Counted from the first letter of the stretch, positions 19,292 through 28,648 are shown. The stretch: 64,000 nt of DNA from JBFAPK01 sp040676675 (GCF_040676675.1 NZ_JBFAPK010000017.1:1-64000); one strand, 5' to 3'. A program made the numbers and translations. The notes: generated by a model from the letters alone, not told the origin.

Positions 19292-21471
19292 CTCTGATCA
19301 GTTTTGTCGTGCCGGTCTACCAGGTGCAGGGCTACCTGCGGCAGTGTCTCGACTCGATCCTGAACCAGTCGTTCACCGACATCGAGGTCGTCGCCATCGA
19401 CGACTGCTCGCCCGACCACAGCGGGGAGATCCTCGCCGAGTACGCGGCCCGCGACGCCCGGCTCCGCGTCATCACGCTGGAGCGCAACGAGGGTCAGGGG
19501 CCCGCCCGCAACCGCGGTGTCGCCGCCGCGACCGGCGAGTACGTCTGGTTCCTCGACAGCGACGACTGGCTCGCCGACGGGGCGCTGCGGGCGGTGGTGG
19601 ACCGGCTCCGGGAGACCGACGCCGAGGTGCTGATCGTCGACCACGCCCGGGTCTACTGGGACAACCAGACCGACTCCAGCGTGCAGGGACGCCGCTTCCA
19701 CCTGGCGCCGCAGGTCTTCGCGCTGCGCGACTGGCCCGAGGCGATCGACATCCTGCACGTGCCGTGGAACAAGGTGATCCGCCGGGACCTGCTGGACCGG
19801 CTCGGCTTCCAGTTCCGCTCCGGCTGGTACGAGGACGTGCCGTTCACGTACGGGCTGCTCGGCACGGCGGAGCGGATCACCCTGCTGGACCGGGTCTGCG
19901 TCTACTACCGGCAGCGGCGGGCCGGCGCGGCTACCCGTACCGTCGGCGACGGGCACTTCGCGATCTTCCCCAACTGGGCGCAGGTCTTCGACACCCTCGA
20001 CGACTCCCGCCCCGGCGCCGCCCAGCTGCGCGGCCTGCTCTTCCGCCGGATGATCTGGCACTTCCTGATGGTCCGGGGCAACGAGGACCGGCTCCCCAAG
20101 CAGCTGCGGAAGCGGTTCTTCACCGAGATGACCGCGCACTACCGGCGCTACCTGCCGCCCGGCGGGTACCCGGTGCCGGGTGGGGGCGAGGGGCTCAAGC
20201 ACCGGCTCGTGGCGGGCGGCCGGCACGGCACCTTCCAGGCGCTGCGGCTCGCCTTCCGGGCCACCGGCGCCGCCCGTACCGCCGGCGAGGCGGTGGCCCG
20301 CCGGGGCGTACGCGCCGCGCGGGCGGTGGTGCGCGCCGGGCGCGAGGCGGCCAACCGGAGCTACTACGCGCTCCAGCGGCGCCGCTCGATCGACCCGTCG
20401 CTCGCCCTCTACGCCGCCTACTGGTACCGCGGCTACGCCTGCAACCCGGCCGCGATCTACGAGAAGGCGCGCGAGCTGGCCCCGGGCGTACGCGGGGTCT
20501 GGGTGGTCCGGCGGGACAAGGTCAGCACCCTGCCGCCGGGGGTGGCGTACGTGGTGGCCGGTTCCCGCGCCTACTACCGGGCGCTGGCCCGGGCCAAGTA
20601 CCTGATCAACAACGTGAACTGGCCGAACAACGTGGTCAAGCGCCCCGGCTCGGTGCACGTGATGACCCACCACGGCACCCCGCTGAAGGTGATGGGGCTG
20701 GACCAGCAGGACTACCCGGGCGGCGTGCAGGACCCGGACTTCGCCGGCCAGATGCGCCGGGCGGACCGCTGGGACTTCAGCGTCACCGCCAACGCCTTCA
20801 CCACCCAGATGTGGGAGCGGGCCTACCCGTGCCGGTACGAGACGTTGGAGACCGGCTACCCCCGCAACGACCGGCTCGCCAACGCCACGGCGGCCGACGT
20901 CGAGGCGGCCCGGGCCAAGCTCGGCATCGCGCCCGGGCAGCGGGTGGTGCTCTACGCGCCCACCCACCGGGAGCACCACCCCGGCTACCACCCGCCGTTC
21001 GACCCGGCGGAGTTGGTGGAGGCGCTCGGCCCGGACGCTCAGCTGCTGATGCGCAGCCACTACTTCCACGACCGGGCGCACGCCCCGGGCACCGCCCGGC
21101 AGGCGGAACGGGTCCGGGACGTCTCGGCGTACCCGTCGGTGGAGGAGCTCTACCTGGCCTCGGACGTGTTGGTCACCGACTACTCCTCGCTGATGTTCGA
21201 CTACGCGATCCTGGACCGGCCGATTGTCGTCTACGCTCCTGACTGGCAGGCGTATCGGCTGGTGCGGGGCGTCTACTTCGACATCACCGCCGAGCCGCCG
21301 GGTGCGGTCGCGACCACGTTCGCGGACCTGCTCGACCTGTTCCGCACCGGCGCCGTCGACAACGACGCGGCGGTGAAGGCGCGCGGTCAGTTCCGGCGCA
21401 GGTTCTGCGCGCTGGAGGACGGGCGGGCCGCCGAGCGGGTAGTCCGGCGGGTACTGCTGAACCAGGCCTGA
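19288..21471 (+). CDS. GT2 glycosyltransferase fused to TagF-type glycerophosphotransferase
   Basis: This 727-residue fusion has an N-terminal GT2 domain (FVVPVYQVQGYLRQCL, DDCSPDHS, D90-S-D-D) and a C-terminal CDP-glycerol glycerophosphotransferase domain from about residue 360. The latter shows HGTPLK (462-467), GYPRNDRL, LYAPTHR, LMRSHYF and VTDYSSLMFDYAILDRPIVVY, the standard TagF landmarks. It could extend a teichoic-acid-like chain of alternating sugar and polyol phosphate. ATG 19288 overlaps the upstream stop, so it shares an operon with the exporter and the phosphotransferase. Confidence 0.9.
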   Translation: MTLISFVVPVYQVQGYLRQCLDSILNQSFTDIEVVAIDDCSPDHSGEILAEYAARDARLRVITLERNEGQGPARNRGVAAATGEYVWFLDSDDWLADGALRAVVDRLRETDAEVLIVDHARVYWDNQTDSSVQGRRFHLAPQVFALRDWPEAIDILHVPWNKVIRRDLLDRLGFQFRSGWYEDVPFTYGLLGTAERITLLDRVCVYYRQRRAGAATRTVGDGHFAIFPNWAQVFDTLDDSRPGAAQLRGLLFRRMIWHFLMVRGNEDRLPKQLRKRFFTEMTAHYRRYLPPGGYPVPGGGEGLKHRLVAGGRHGTFQALRLAFRATGAARTAGEAVARRGVRAARAVVRAGREAANRSYYALQRRRSIDPSLALYAAYWYRGYACNPAAIYEKARELAPGVRGVWVVRRDKVSTLPPGVAYVVAGSRAYYRALARAKYLINNVNWPNNVVKRPGSVHVMTHHGTPLKVMGLDQQDYPGGVQDPDFAGQMRRADRWDFSVTANAFTTQMWERAYPCRYETLETGYPRNDRLANATAADVEAARAKLGIAPGQRVVLYAPTHREHHPGYHPPFDPAELVEALGPDAQLLMRSHYFHDRAHAPGTARQAERVRDVSAYPSVEELYLASDVLVTDYSSLMFDYAILDRPIVVYAPDWQAYRLVRGVYFDITAEPPGAVATTFADLLDLFRTGAVDNDAAVKARGQFRRRFCALEDGRAAERVVRRVLLNQA

Positions 21472-21550
21472 CCGGACCGGGGTGGGTGCGCCGGGCCGGA
21501 AGTTGGTCGAGCTGGAACAGAACGGGCGGACAGGCAGACAGGGGCGCGAG

Positions 21551-23902
21551 ATGGGGTCCGTACTGACGGTCGTCGTACCGATCTACAACGTAGAGCGCTA
21601 CCTGGCCGAGTGCCTGCGTTCGCTGGCCGGGCAGACCTACCCGGACCTGGACATCGTGCTGGTGGACGACGGCTCGACCGACGGCAGCGCCGAGGTGGCG
21701 CAGCGGCACGTCGCGGCCGACCCCCGGTTCCGCCTGGTCCGCCAGCCGAACCGCGGCCTCGGCGCGGCCCGCAACGTCGGCATCGACTTCGGCATGGGCG
21801 ACTACCTGACCTTCGTCGACAGCGACGACGTGCTGCCGCCGTACGCGCTGGAGGTGCTGGTCGGCGCCCTGGAGCAGACCGGCTCGGACTTCGCCTCCGG
21901 CAACGTCGCGCTCTTCACCTCGCGGGGGCTGCGGCAGTCGCCGCTGCACCGGGGCACCCACCGGGTCACCCGGCTGCGCTCCAGCCTGGCCACCCAGCCG
22001 AACCTGGTCTACGACCGGCTCGCCTGCAACAAGGTGTTCCGCCGCTCGTTCTGGGAGCAGCGCGGGCTGAAGTTCCCCGAGGGCGTGCGGTACGAGGACA
22101 TCCCGGTGACCGTGCCGGCGTACGCCATGGCCGAGGCGGTCGACGTGATCGACCTGCCGGTCTACTACTGGCGCCAGCGCGAGGCCGGTACCGACCAGTC
22201 GATCAGCCAGCGGCAGGGCGAGGTCCGCAACGTCGTGGACCGCTTCGCCGCGGTCGAGAGCGCGAGCCGCTCCCTGGCCGCGCTCGGCGAGACGAAGCTC
22301 AAGGACTGGTACGACGAGACCGCGCTCCAGAGCGACCTGCGCATGTTCCTGGACCTGCTGCCCGACGTGGACCAGGCGTACCGGCTGCGCTTCCTGGACC
22401 TGACCGGCCACTACCTCGCCCAGGTCGACGACCGGGTGGTCGACCGGCTGGCGCCCCGGCTGCGGGTGGCCTGGCGGCTGGCGAAGGAGCGGGCCCTGTC
22501 GGAACTGGTCGCCGTCGTCGCGGCGAGCCGGCCCGGCACCGCCCCGCCGAAGGTGGTCCGCCGGGGGCGCGGCTACTACGTGCAGCTCCCGCTCCTGGAC
22601 GACCAGCACCCGGCCGCGCCCCGGAGACTCTTCCTCGCCCCGGAGGGCATCCGCACCGAGGTGCACGAGGTGCGCTGGGCCGACGGTCGACTGCACGTAC
22701 GCGGGCTCGCGTACGACGTGCTGCGCGGGGCGGGCAACCCGTGGGGCTCCACCCGGATGCTCTGGCTGCGCGAGGCGGGCGACCGGCGGCGCTTCGTACC
22801 GCTGGCGACCCGTACCACCCGCATCGCCGAGGCCCCGAGTTCGGTGCCGTACGGCTGGGCGGGCTTCTCGGCCAGCATCGACCCGCGCCGGCTCGCCGGC
22901 AAGCAGGGCTGGGAGCCCGGCGACTGGGCCTTCAACGTCGCCACCCTCGGGGTGGACGGGCTGCGCAAGCGGGCGCTCGGCATCGGCGAGTCGCGGCCGG
23001 CGCTGCCGGCCAGCTGGGTCGCCGACGGCGTGCGGCTGGTCCCGTACGTCCAACAGGGGCGGCTGCGGCTGCGGGTCGAGCGCCCGCGCAACTGGGTCAC
23101 CGGTACCCGGATCGACGGCGACGCCCTGGTCGTCGAGGGCGACGGGCTCGACCGCGCGGCCACGGCCGTGCTGCGGCTCACCCGGGTGAACGGGGTGATC
23201 TGGCGGTCGTACCCGGTGCAGCTGCCCGACGAGGGGACGAGCTGGTCCGCCCGGATACCGCTGGCCGACCTGGTGGGCGGCAGCGCCCTGACGGACCGCC
23301 CGGTGCTGGTCGGCGAGGCGGGCGCGGCCTGGCGGGTCGCCTTCGCGGACGGCGACGGCGAGGCGCGCGAGCTGCCGGTACCGACCGACTTCGCCGGGCT
23401 GCGGCACACCGTCGGCGAGGTGGAGCTGCTCGCCCGGCCCGCCGACGACGAGGTGCTCTGGCTGCGGGCGCTGCCACCCGGGCCGATGGTCCGGGCCGCC
23501 GAGCTGACCGACGGGGTGCTCTCGCTCAGCGGCGAGCTGCCCGCCGGGCCCGGCGCCGGGGCGGGCGGCGGCCGGGGCGAGCTGCGGATGGTGCTGCGGC
23601 GCCGGGAGGGTGCCGGCCCGACCGAGCTGCCGGAGCCGGACGTCATCCTCCCCGTCGAGGTCGCGGGCGCCGCCTGGACGGTGCGCGTCCCGCTCGGCGG
23701 CGAGGGCGCGCCGGGGGACGGCGACTGGCTGCCGCTCTACCAGCGCGACGGCGACGCGGGCCCGATCGACCTGCCGTTCGACGTGGCGGCCCGGCGCCGG
23801 CTGCCGCGCGACGTGCGGGTGGGCAACCGGCGGCTGGAGGTGCTGCCGGACCGCGAGCGCGAGGTGCTGCGGCTGGGCACCGTCACCGGTCGGGGCGCGT
23901 GA
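21551..23902 (+). CDS. large GT2 glycosyltransferase with C-terminal beta-rich region
   Basis: The 783-residue protein begins with a GT2 domain (VVVPIYNVERYLAECL, DDGSTDGS, D90-S-D-D, LACNKVFRR, GVRYEDIPV), close in layout to the N-terminal half of the preceding fusion. Residues from about 320 to the end are rich in short strands and look like repeated beta-sandwich modules, but have no TagF motifs. It probably adds a sugar to the same surface polymer. The start ATG 21551 is 79 bp after the upstream stop. Similar modules recur in the minus-strand GT2 gene at 27017. Confidence 0.82.
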   Translation: MGSVLTVVVPIYNVERYLAECLRSLAGQTYPDLDIVLVDDGSTDGSAEVAQRHVAADPRFRLVRQPNRGLGAARNVGIDFGMGDYLTFVDSDDVLPPYALEVLVGALEQTGSDFASGNVALFTSRGLRQSPLHRGTHRVTRLRSSLATQPNLVYDRLACNKVFRRSFWEQRGLKFPEGVRYEDIPVTVPAYAMAEAVDVIDLPVYYWRQREAGTDQSISQRQGEVRNVVDRFAAVESASRSLAALGETKLKDWYDETALQSDLRMFLDLLPDVDQAYRLRFLDLTGHYLAQVDDRVVDRLAPRLRVAWRLAKERALSELVAVVAASRPGTAPPKVVRRGRGYYVQLPLLDDQHPAAPRRLFLAPEGIRTEVHEVRWADGRLHVRGLAYDVLRGAGNPWGSTRMLWLREAGDRRRFVPLATRTTRIAEAPSSVPYGWAGFSASIDPRRLAGKQGWEPGDWAFNVATLGVDGLRKRALGIGESRPALPASWVADGVRLVPYVQQGRLRLRVERPRNWVTGTRIDGDALVVEGDGLDRAATAVLRLTRVNGVIWRSYPVQLPDEGTSWSARIPLADLVGGSALTDRPVLVGEAGAAWRVAFADGDGEARELPVPTDFAGLRHTVGEVELLARPADDEVLWLRALPPGPMVRAAELTDGVLSLSGELPAGPGAGAGGGRGELRMVLRRREGAGPTELPEPDVILPVEVAGAAWTVRVPLGGEGAPGDGDWLPLYQRDGDAGPIDLPFDVAARRRLPRDVRVGNRRLEVLPDREREVLRLGTVTGRGA

Positions 23903-23917
23903 ACCGGCGCTGAGCGG

Positions 23918-23958
23918 GTATCCCCCGCGCATTGCTGTTCCAGCGGCGAGGGGGATAC
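23918..23958 (+). promoter_or_regulatory. hairpin that could mask the DUF2231 ribosome site
   Basis: GTATCCCCC (23918-23926) is complementary to GGGGGATAC (23950-23958). The second arm contains the only ribosome-like sequence (GGGGGA) for the GTG start at 23962, so the stem would hide it. It may also terminate the upstream operon. Function is inferred from position only. Confidence 0.4.
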
Positions 23959-23961
23959 GCG

Positions 23962-24435
23962 GTGGAGAGCCGAGCCAGGGCCATGGGCCATGCCATACAC
24001 CCCATGTTGATCGTGTTTCCGCTCGGCTTGCTGGCCACGGCGGTGATCTTCGACATCCTGTACCTCATCACGGACCGGACGGGTTTCCAGGTCTCCGCCG
24101 CGTACACCATCGCGGCCGGGGTGATCGGCGGCCTGGTCGCCGCCCTGTTCGGCGCGATCGACCTGCGGGCCATCCCGTCCGGGACCCGGGCCAAGCGGGT
24201 CGGTACCGTCCACGGGCTCGGCAACGTCATCGTGGTGCTGCTCTTCGGCGTGAGCTGGCTGCTGCGGCTCAACGCGGAGAACTGGGAACCCTCCGCCGCC
24301 GCGTTGATCCTCGGCTTCGTCGCCATCGTGCTCTCCGGCGTCACGGCCTGGCTCGGCGGGGAACTGGTCGAGCGGCTGGGCATCAGCGTGAGCTCCAACG
24401 CCGGCGTCGACGCCCCGAGCTCCCTCTCCCACTGA
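23962..24435 (+). CDS. DUF2231 family membrane protein
   Basis: This 157-residue protein has four likely membrane spans and the DUF2231 opening MGHAIHPMLIVFPLGLLATAVIFDIL, with paired histidines near the first helix as often seen in this family of putative heme- or quinone-related membrane proteins. The role is unknown. GTG 23962 is chosen because GGGGGA lies just upstream; that site sits in a potential hairpin. It is convergent with the GH15 gene, and the short gap (24436-24507) carries a 22-bp repeat. Confidence 0.85.
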   Translation: MESRARAMGHAIHPMLIVFPLGLLATAVIFDILYLITDRTGFQVSAAYTIAAGVIGGLVAALFGAIDLRAIPSGTRAKRVGTVHGLGNVIVVLLFGVSWLLRLNAENWEPSAAALILGFVAIVLSGVTAWLGGELVERLGISVSSNAGVDAPSSLSH

Positions 24436-24451
24436 GCGACCGGGCCGCGTC

Positions 24452-24503
24452 GCCGGTTCGGGTCGCGGCCGGGCCGTGCGGCCGGTTCCGGGTCGCGGCC
24501 GGG
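24452..24503. repeat. direct repeat between convergent genes
   Basis: A 22-bp sequence starting GCCGGTTCGGGTCGCGG (24452-24473) is repeated with one extra C at 24481-24503, filling most of the gap between the DUF2231 and GH15 genes. Confidence 0.6.
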
Positions 24504-24507
24504 CGCG

Positions 24508-26319
24508 CTACGCCGCGTCGCGGATCGCCAGGACGGCCTGGACCAGCGCGGCGTGGGTCAGCGTCTGCGGGTAGTTGCCGAGGTAGGCGCCGCTGACCGG
24601 ATCCACCTCCTCCGGGTAGAGCCCGAGCGGGCCGGCGTGCTCGACCAACCGCTGGAACAGCTCCACCGCCTCCCGCCGGCGGCCCGTGTGGGCGAGGGCC
24701 TGGACCAGCCAGAACGAGCAGGGCAGGAAGGCGCCCTCCGCGCCGGGGAGGCCGTCGGTGCCGGGCGGGTACCGGTAGAGCAGCGTCCCGCCGGCCGAGA
24801 GCCGCTCGCGGACGGCGTCGACGGTGCCGCGCACGCGGGGGGAACCGGCGTCGTCCAGGTCGAGCAGCGGCAGCACCAGCAGCGCCGCGTCCAGGTCCGC
24901 CGAGCCGTACCGGCCGACGTAGCTGCCGGTACCCGGGTCGAAGCCCCGGGTCCGGACCTCGCCGGCGATGGCGTCCCGGGCGGCCTGCCACCGCCGGCGC
25001 CGGCGCTGGCGCAGCCCGTGGGTCTCGCCGATGCGCAGCGCCCGGTCCAGGGCGAGCCAGCCCATCAGCTTCGAGTGCACGTGCTGCCCGGGCTCGCGCA
25101 GCTCCCAGATGCCGGCGTCCGGCTCGCACCAGCGCCGGGCGACCACGTCGGCGAAGCCGCGCACGGCCCGCCAGGTCTCGCTCGACAGCGGGCGTCCGGC
25201 CCGGACGAACGCCCAGGCCGCGTCGACCACCCAGCCGTACGCGTCCAGCTGGTGCTGGCCGGCGGCGGCGTTGCCGACCCGTACCGGCGCGCTGCCGAGG
25301 TAGCCGGCCCAGCCGGGCAGTTGCCGCTCCGGCGGTACGCGCCGGCCGTCCAGGGTGAGCAGCGCCGGCAGGCGTGGCCGCTGCAACCGGCTGGCGTGCA
25401 GCAACCAGGCGAGGAAGCCGTGTGCCTCGTCGAGCAGGCCGACGCTGAGGAAGGCGTTGACCCCGATGCTGGCGTCGCGAGGCCAGACGTAGCGGTAGTC
25501 CCAGTTGCGTACCCCGCCCGGGTCCTCGGGCAGCGAGGTGGTCGGCGCGGCCACCGGGGCCTGCGAGGGGGAGTAGGTGAGCAGCCGCAGCGTGAGCAGG
25601 CTGCGTACGACGTGCTCCCGGAACGGCAGCGACTGGTCGATCCCGGCGGCCCAGAGCCGCCAGCGGTGCTCGTCCTCGGCGACGAACTCCCAGGCCGCGG
25701 CCGGTGCGACGTCGACGAGGGGTTCCCGCTGCGCCACGGTCAGCACGAGGGTGACCGGGTGCCCCGGTACGACCGTGACCGGGGTGGGCCGCCCGCCGGG
25801 TTCGACGGTGAGCGCGGGCGCGCAGCGCAGGGAGATCGCGAGCGCCCCCCACTCGCAGACGAGAAGGTCGCGCCGGCGGCGGACCCGGGGCGGGCGGTGC
25901 CGTACCCCGAGCCGGGGGTCGAACTCGACGAGCGCCTCGACCGCTCCCCGCTCGGCCGAGAGCCGTCGCACGACGAGGTTCGTCGGCAACAGCCGGCCGC
26001 CGACCTCCGCCACCATCGCCTCGGTCAGGGTGAGCCGGGCGTCCCCCACCGCCCAGGTGGTCTCCAGCGTGGCGGTGTCCGGCCGGTACCGCCGCCGGAC
26101 GACCGCCGCGGGCCGCGCCGGCCCGGTACGGAAGGTGCCGGCCGCCGCCCCGCCGACCAGGCGGCCGAAGACGGGCTCGCCGTCGAAGCGGGGTACGCAG
26201 AGCCAGTCCATCGCCCCGTCGGCGGCGACGAGTGCGGCGGTACGGGTGTCGCTGAGCAGGCCGTAGTCGGCTATCGGCGGTGGCCTGCGGGAATGCGTCT
26301 CGACGGCCGGCCCGGTCAC
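24508..26319 (-). CDS. glycoside hydrolase family 15 protein (glucoamylase/trehalase type)
   Basis: This 603-residue protein matches bacterial GH15 enzymes: an N-terminal beta-sandwich starting IADYGLLSDTRTAALVAADGAMDWLCVPRFD, then an alpha/alpha barrel. N272-W-D-Y-R-Y-V-W-P-R-D is the substrate-binding signature, WCEPDAGIWELR carries the presumed general acid, and the C-terminal EEVDP...GNYPQTLTHAALV carries the presumed base. Actinobacterial members include trehalases and glucan glucohydrolases, so the substrate is open. No secretion signal is seen. The first GTG (26319) lacks an obvious ribosome site, so the start is approximate. Confidence 0.88.
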   Translation of the reverse strand: MTGPAVETHSRRPPPIADYGLLSDTRTAALVAADGAMDWLCVPRFDGEPVFGRLVGGAAAGTFRTGPARPAAVVRRRYRPDTATLETTWAVGDARLTLTEAMVAEVGGRLLPTNLVVRRLSAERGAVEALVEFDPRLGVRHRPPRVRRRRDLLVCEWGALAISLRCAPALTVEPGGRPTPVTVVPGHPVTLVLTVAQREPLVDVAPAAAWEFVAEDEHRWRLWAAGIDQSLPFREHVVRSLLTLRLLTYSPSQAPVAAPTTSLPEDPGGVRNWDYRYVWPRDASIGVNAFLSVGLLDEAHGFLAWLLHASRLQRPRLPALLTLDGRRVPPERQLPGWAGYLGSAPVRVGNAAAGQHQLDAYGWVVDAAWAFVRAGRPLSSETWRAVRGFADVVARRWCEPDAGIWELREPGQHVHSKLMGWLALDRALRIGETHGLRQRRRRRWQAARDAIAGEVRTRGFDPGTGSYVGRYGSADLDAALLVLPLLDLDDAGSPRVRGTVDAVRERLSAGGTLLYRYPPGTDGLPGAEGAFLPCSFWLVQALAHTGRRREAVELFQRLVEHAGPLGLYPEEVDPVSGAYLGNYPQTLTHAALVQAVLAIRDAA

Positions 26320-26324
26320 CGGCC

Positions 26325-26409
26325 CGGCCCCGTCGGTCGTGCGGTCACCGGAGCGGCCCCGTCGGTCGTGCGGTCACCGGAGCGGCCCTGTCGGTCGTGC
26401 GGTCAGCGG
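26325..26409. repeat. 29-bp tandem repeat, nearly three copies
   Basis: The unit CGGCCCCGTCGGTCGTGCGG plus nine bases is present at 26325-26353 and 26354-26382, with a partial third copy from 26383. It fills the gap between the GH15 start and the stop codon of the upstream membrane protein gene. Confidence 0.8.
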
Positions 26410-26879
26410 GCGCCGAGAAGCAGTCCAAGAACGACCCCGTAGGCGATGTGTACGGCGACGACGACCGCGGGGGTCGGGATGCCGTAGTTGAGGGCGAGCA
26501 GACCGGGCGGCTCCAGCACGGCGGTGCTGGCCGGCCCGGCCCGGTGGGTGGCCATGCGCGGGTGGACGCCGGGTAGCAGCGGCAGGATCACCGTCAGCGC
26601 GACGGTGACGTGGAGCAGTCCGAGCAGTGCCCCGAGCCACCAGGTCGCGCGGTGCAGCAGGGCGAAGGTGGCGGCGTAGCCGAGGGCGAAGCCCTGACCG
26701 GCGCAGAGGTGCAGGAAGAACCCGGCGACCCGGGCCCGGTCGGGGTCCTCGGTGACCAGCGTCCCGAGGACCAGGGCGAAGTCGAGGCGGGTGAGACCGG
26801 CCAACTGCGCGGTGATCATCGTGGCGGTGAGGGCGGTCGTGGCCACCACCCCGAACAGCGCCCATCCGGCCCAGTCCAT
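26403..26879 (-). CDS. hypothetical membrane protein
   Basis: The 158-residue product has four to five hydrophobic helices (WALFGVVATTALTATMITAQL; FALGYAATFALLH; WLGALLGLLHVTVALTVIL; VVVAVHIAYGVVLGLLLG) and no recognised domain motif. ATG 26879 has GGTGAG just upstream; an upstream extension to 26954 is arginine-rich and less likely. It precedes the GH15 gene on the same strand, 83 bp apart, so the two may be co-transcribed. No function is suggested. Confidence 0.65.
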   Translation of the reverse strand: MDWAGWALFGVVATTALTATMITAQLAGLTRLDFALVLGTLVTEDPDRARVAGFFLHLCAGQGFALGYAATFALLHRATWWLGALLGLLHVTVALTVILPLLPGVHPRMATHRAGPASTAVLEPPGLLALNYGIPTPAVVVAVHIAYGVVLGLLLGAR

Positions 26880-27016
26880 CTCACCGGCGGCCGACGGCGC
26901 GGTCCGTCGGCGCCGGTGGGAGCGGGAAACGCCGGTTTGCTGGCATTCCACCACGATACTCAGTTATCGGGCATCTCCGGCCCTGGTCGGAGGGGGCGAT
27001 ACTCGGTGCCCGGAGA

Positions 27017-28591
27017 TCAGCGGGTCTTCCGCTGCCGCAGCGAGGGCACCACCCGGCGCAGCACCTGCTTGCCGCGGTACTTCAGCGACGCCTGCCCGCG
27101 CCGGCCCACGTACACGGCGGCGACGGCGGGACTGTGCAGGGCGGCGGCCAGCCGGGTGCCGGTGATCACGAGGCGGGGCGCCCGGATGCCGTGGCGGATG
27201 CGGGCCGTACGCCCGTCGGGGAGCGAGATCGCTCCGGTGCCCCAGGTGTCGCCGCCCGGGCTGAGGGGGAACTCGCGGCCCTGGTCGCGGACGAGGAGCT
27301 GGAGCCGGTGGGTGCCGGTACCGACCTCGTCGAGCGGGATCGCGCAGCTCCAGCGGAGCCCGTGCTCGGTCAGCGCGCGCACCACGATCGGACGGCGTAC
27401 CAGGGTGTCGCCGACCTCCAGGAGCAGGTCCTCGCGGACCTCGCCCGGGGTGGCGCTGATGCCGGGCAGGTGGGCGTTCCCCTCGATCACCGGCGGCTCG
27501 CCCGGCTTGATCTTGCTGAAGGTCGCCGTGGCCTGGTTGATCCGCAGAAGGTGCTGGTACCGGTCGAACTCCGCGTGGCCGAGGTAGAGCTGGCCGTGCC
27601 GCACGCGCAACGGCGCGCCGGAGCGGGGCTGCCGGATGGTGGCGGGGTCCTGCTCGTAGACGCCGACCGCGCGCATCCCGACGTGCGAGGCGCTGGCGAA
27701 CTCGCTGGACGTCTCCACCGGGATGTCCTCGAAGAGCGCGGCCATCCGGCCGGCGAACTCGGTGAGCTGGGCGTCGTCGAGCGACTCGGCGGCCAGCTTG
27801 GCGTAGTGCAGCTGCATGTACGCGATCCAGCGGTACACCGCGTGCCGGGTGCCCTCGTCGGTGACCCCGTCCAGCTCGCCGGCGAGCCGCTCCACGATGC
27901 CGAGGTGCTGGAAGATCTTTTTCGGCTGGCTGCGCGCGTCCATGATCGAGGTGCCGTCGCCGCGCAGCCGGTACAGGTACGCGAGCCGGGGAGTGAGGAC
28001 GGTACGGTCCGCCTGCATCATTAACGGCAAGGTGAACAATACGTCTTCGAAAGCTGTGCCCTCGGTGAATTCCACGCCGGTCGAGAGTACGAAATCGCGG
28101 CGGAATACCTTGTTGCACGCCGACGGGTTGCCCACGATGTCCGGCGCTTCGGAGAGGTGTTTGATGAGCCGGGTGCCGCTCATCAACTCGCGCCGCCACC
28201 GAGGGCTCGGGCGCGGCGGCAGACCGTGCATGTCGCCGACCGCGATCTGTGCGTCGTGTTCGTCCGCGAGGCGGAGCAGATCGTGCAGACCGTCGGCGGG
28301 GTAAATGTCGTCGGAATCGAGAAATGCCAGGTAACGCCCCGTGGCGAGCCGTACGCCGTGGTTGCGGGCGGCGCCGAGACCGGCGTTGGCCTGCCGGACG
28401 TAGCGCACGCCGGGGGCCTTGGCCGCGTACTCCTGCGCGATCCGCCCGGAGTCGTCGGGCGAACCGTCGTCGATCACGAGAACCTCGAGCCGGTCCCGAC
28501 AGCCCTGCCGATCGATGGACTCCAGTGCCTCAGGTAGCCACTTTTCGGTGTTGTACACCGGGACGACGACACTCGCCCATGGGCCTGACAT
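27017..28591 (-). CDS. GT2 glycosyltransferase with C-terminal beta-rich domain
   Basis: This 524-residue protein has an N-terminal GT2 domain (VVVPVYNTEKWLPEAL, DDGSPDDS, D92-S-D-D, SACNKVFRRDF, GTAFEDVLFTLPL). A C-terminal region from about residue 340 resembles the beta-rich modules of the GT2 protein at 21551. It probably elongates a wall or surface polysaccharide. ATG 28591 is set by GAGGTGAT close upstream; the frame continues upstream but without a ribosome site. It is divergent from the next glycosyltransferase pair. Confidence 0.86.
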   Translation of the reverse strand: MSGPWASVVVPVYNTEKWLPEALESIDRQGCRDRLEVLVIDDGSPDDSGRIAQEYAAKAPGVRYVRQANAGLGAARNHGVRLATGRYLAFLDSDDIYPADGLHDLLRLADEHDAQIAVGDMHGLPPRPSPRWRRELMSGTRLIKHLSEAPDIVGNPSACNKVFRRDFVLSTGVEFTEGTAFEDVLFTLPLMMQADRTVLTPRLAYLYRLRGDGTSIMDARSQPKKIFQHLGIVERLAGELDGVTDEGTRHAVYRWIAYMQLHYAKLAAESLDDAQLTEFAGRMAALFEDIPVETSSEFASASHVGMRAVGVYEQDPATIRQPRSGAPLRVRHGQLYLGHAEFDRYQHLLRINQATATFSKIKPGEPPVIEGNAHLPGISATPGEVREDLLLEVGDTLVRRPIVVRALTEHGLRWSCAIPLDEVGTGTHRLQLLVRDQGREFPLSPGGDTWGTGAISLPDGRTARIRHGIRAPRLVITGTRLAAALHSPAVAAVYVGRRGQASLKYRGKQVLRRVVPSLRQRKTR

Positions 28592-28648
28592 GATCACCTC
28601 ACGTAAGTGGATACTGGGGTCGTCCGAGGGCGTATTCGCTGCCGACTC

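Noticed and set aside
21284..23932. An 882-codon open frame antisense to the GT2 gene at 21551
   Set aside because: It has no recognisable domain and is low-complexity Arg/Gly/Val/Pro/His-rich, the pattern of a frame complementary to high-GC codons. The plus strand encodes a clear GT2 with ordered motifs.
24553..26442. A 629-codon plus-strand frame over the GH15 gene
   Set aside because: It is antisense to a protein with full GH15 motifs and has no ribosome site or similarity.
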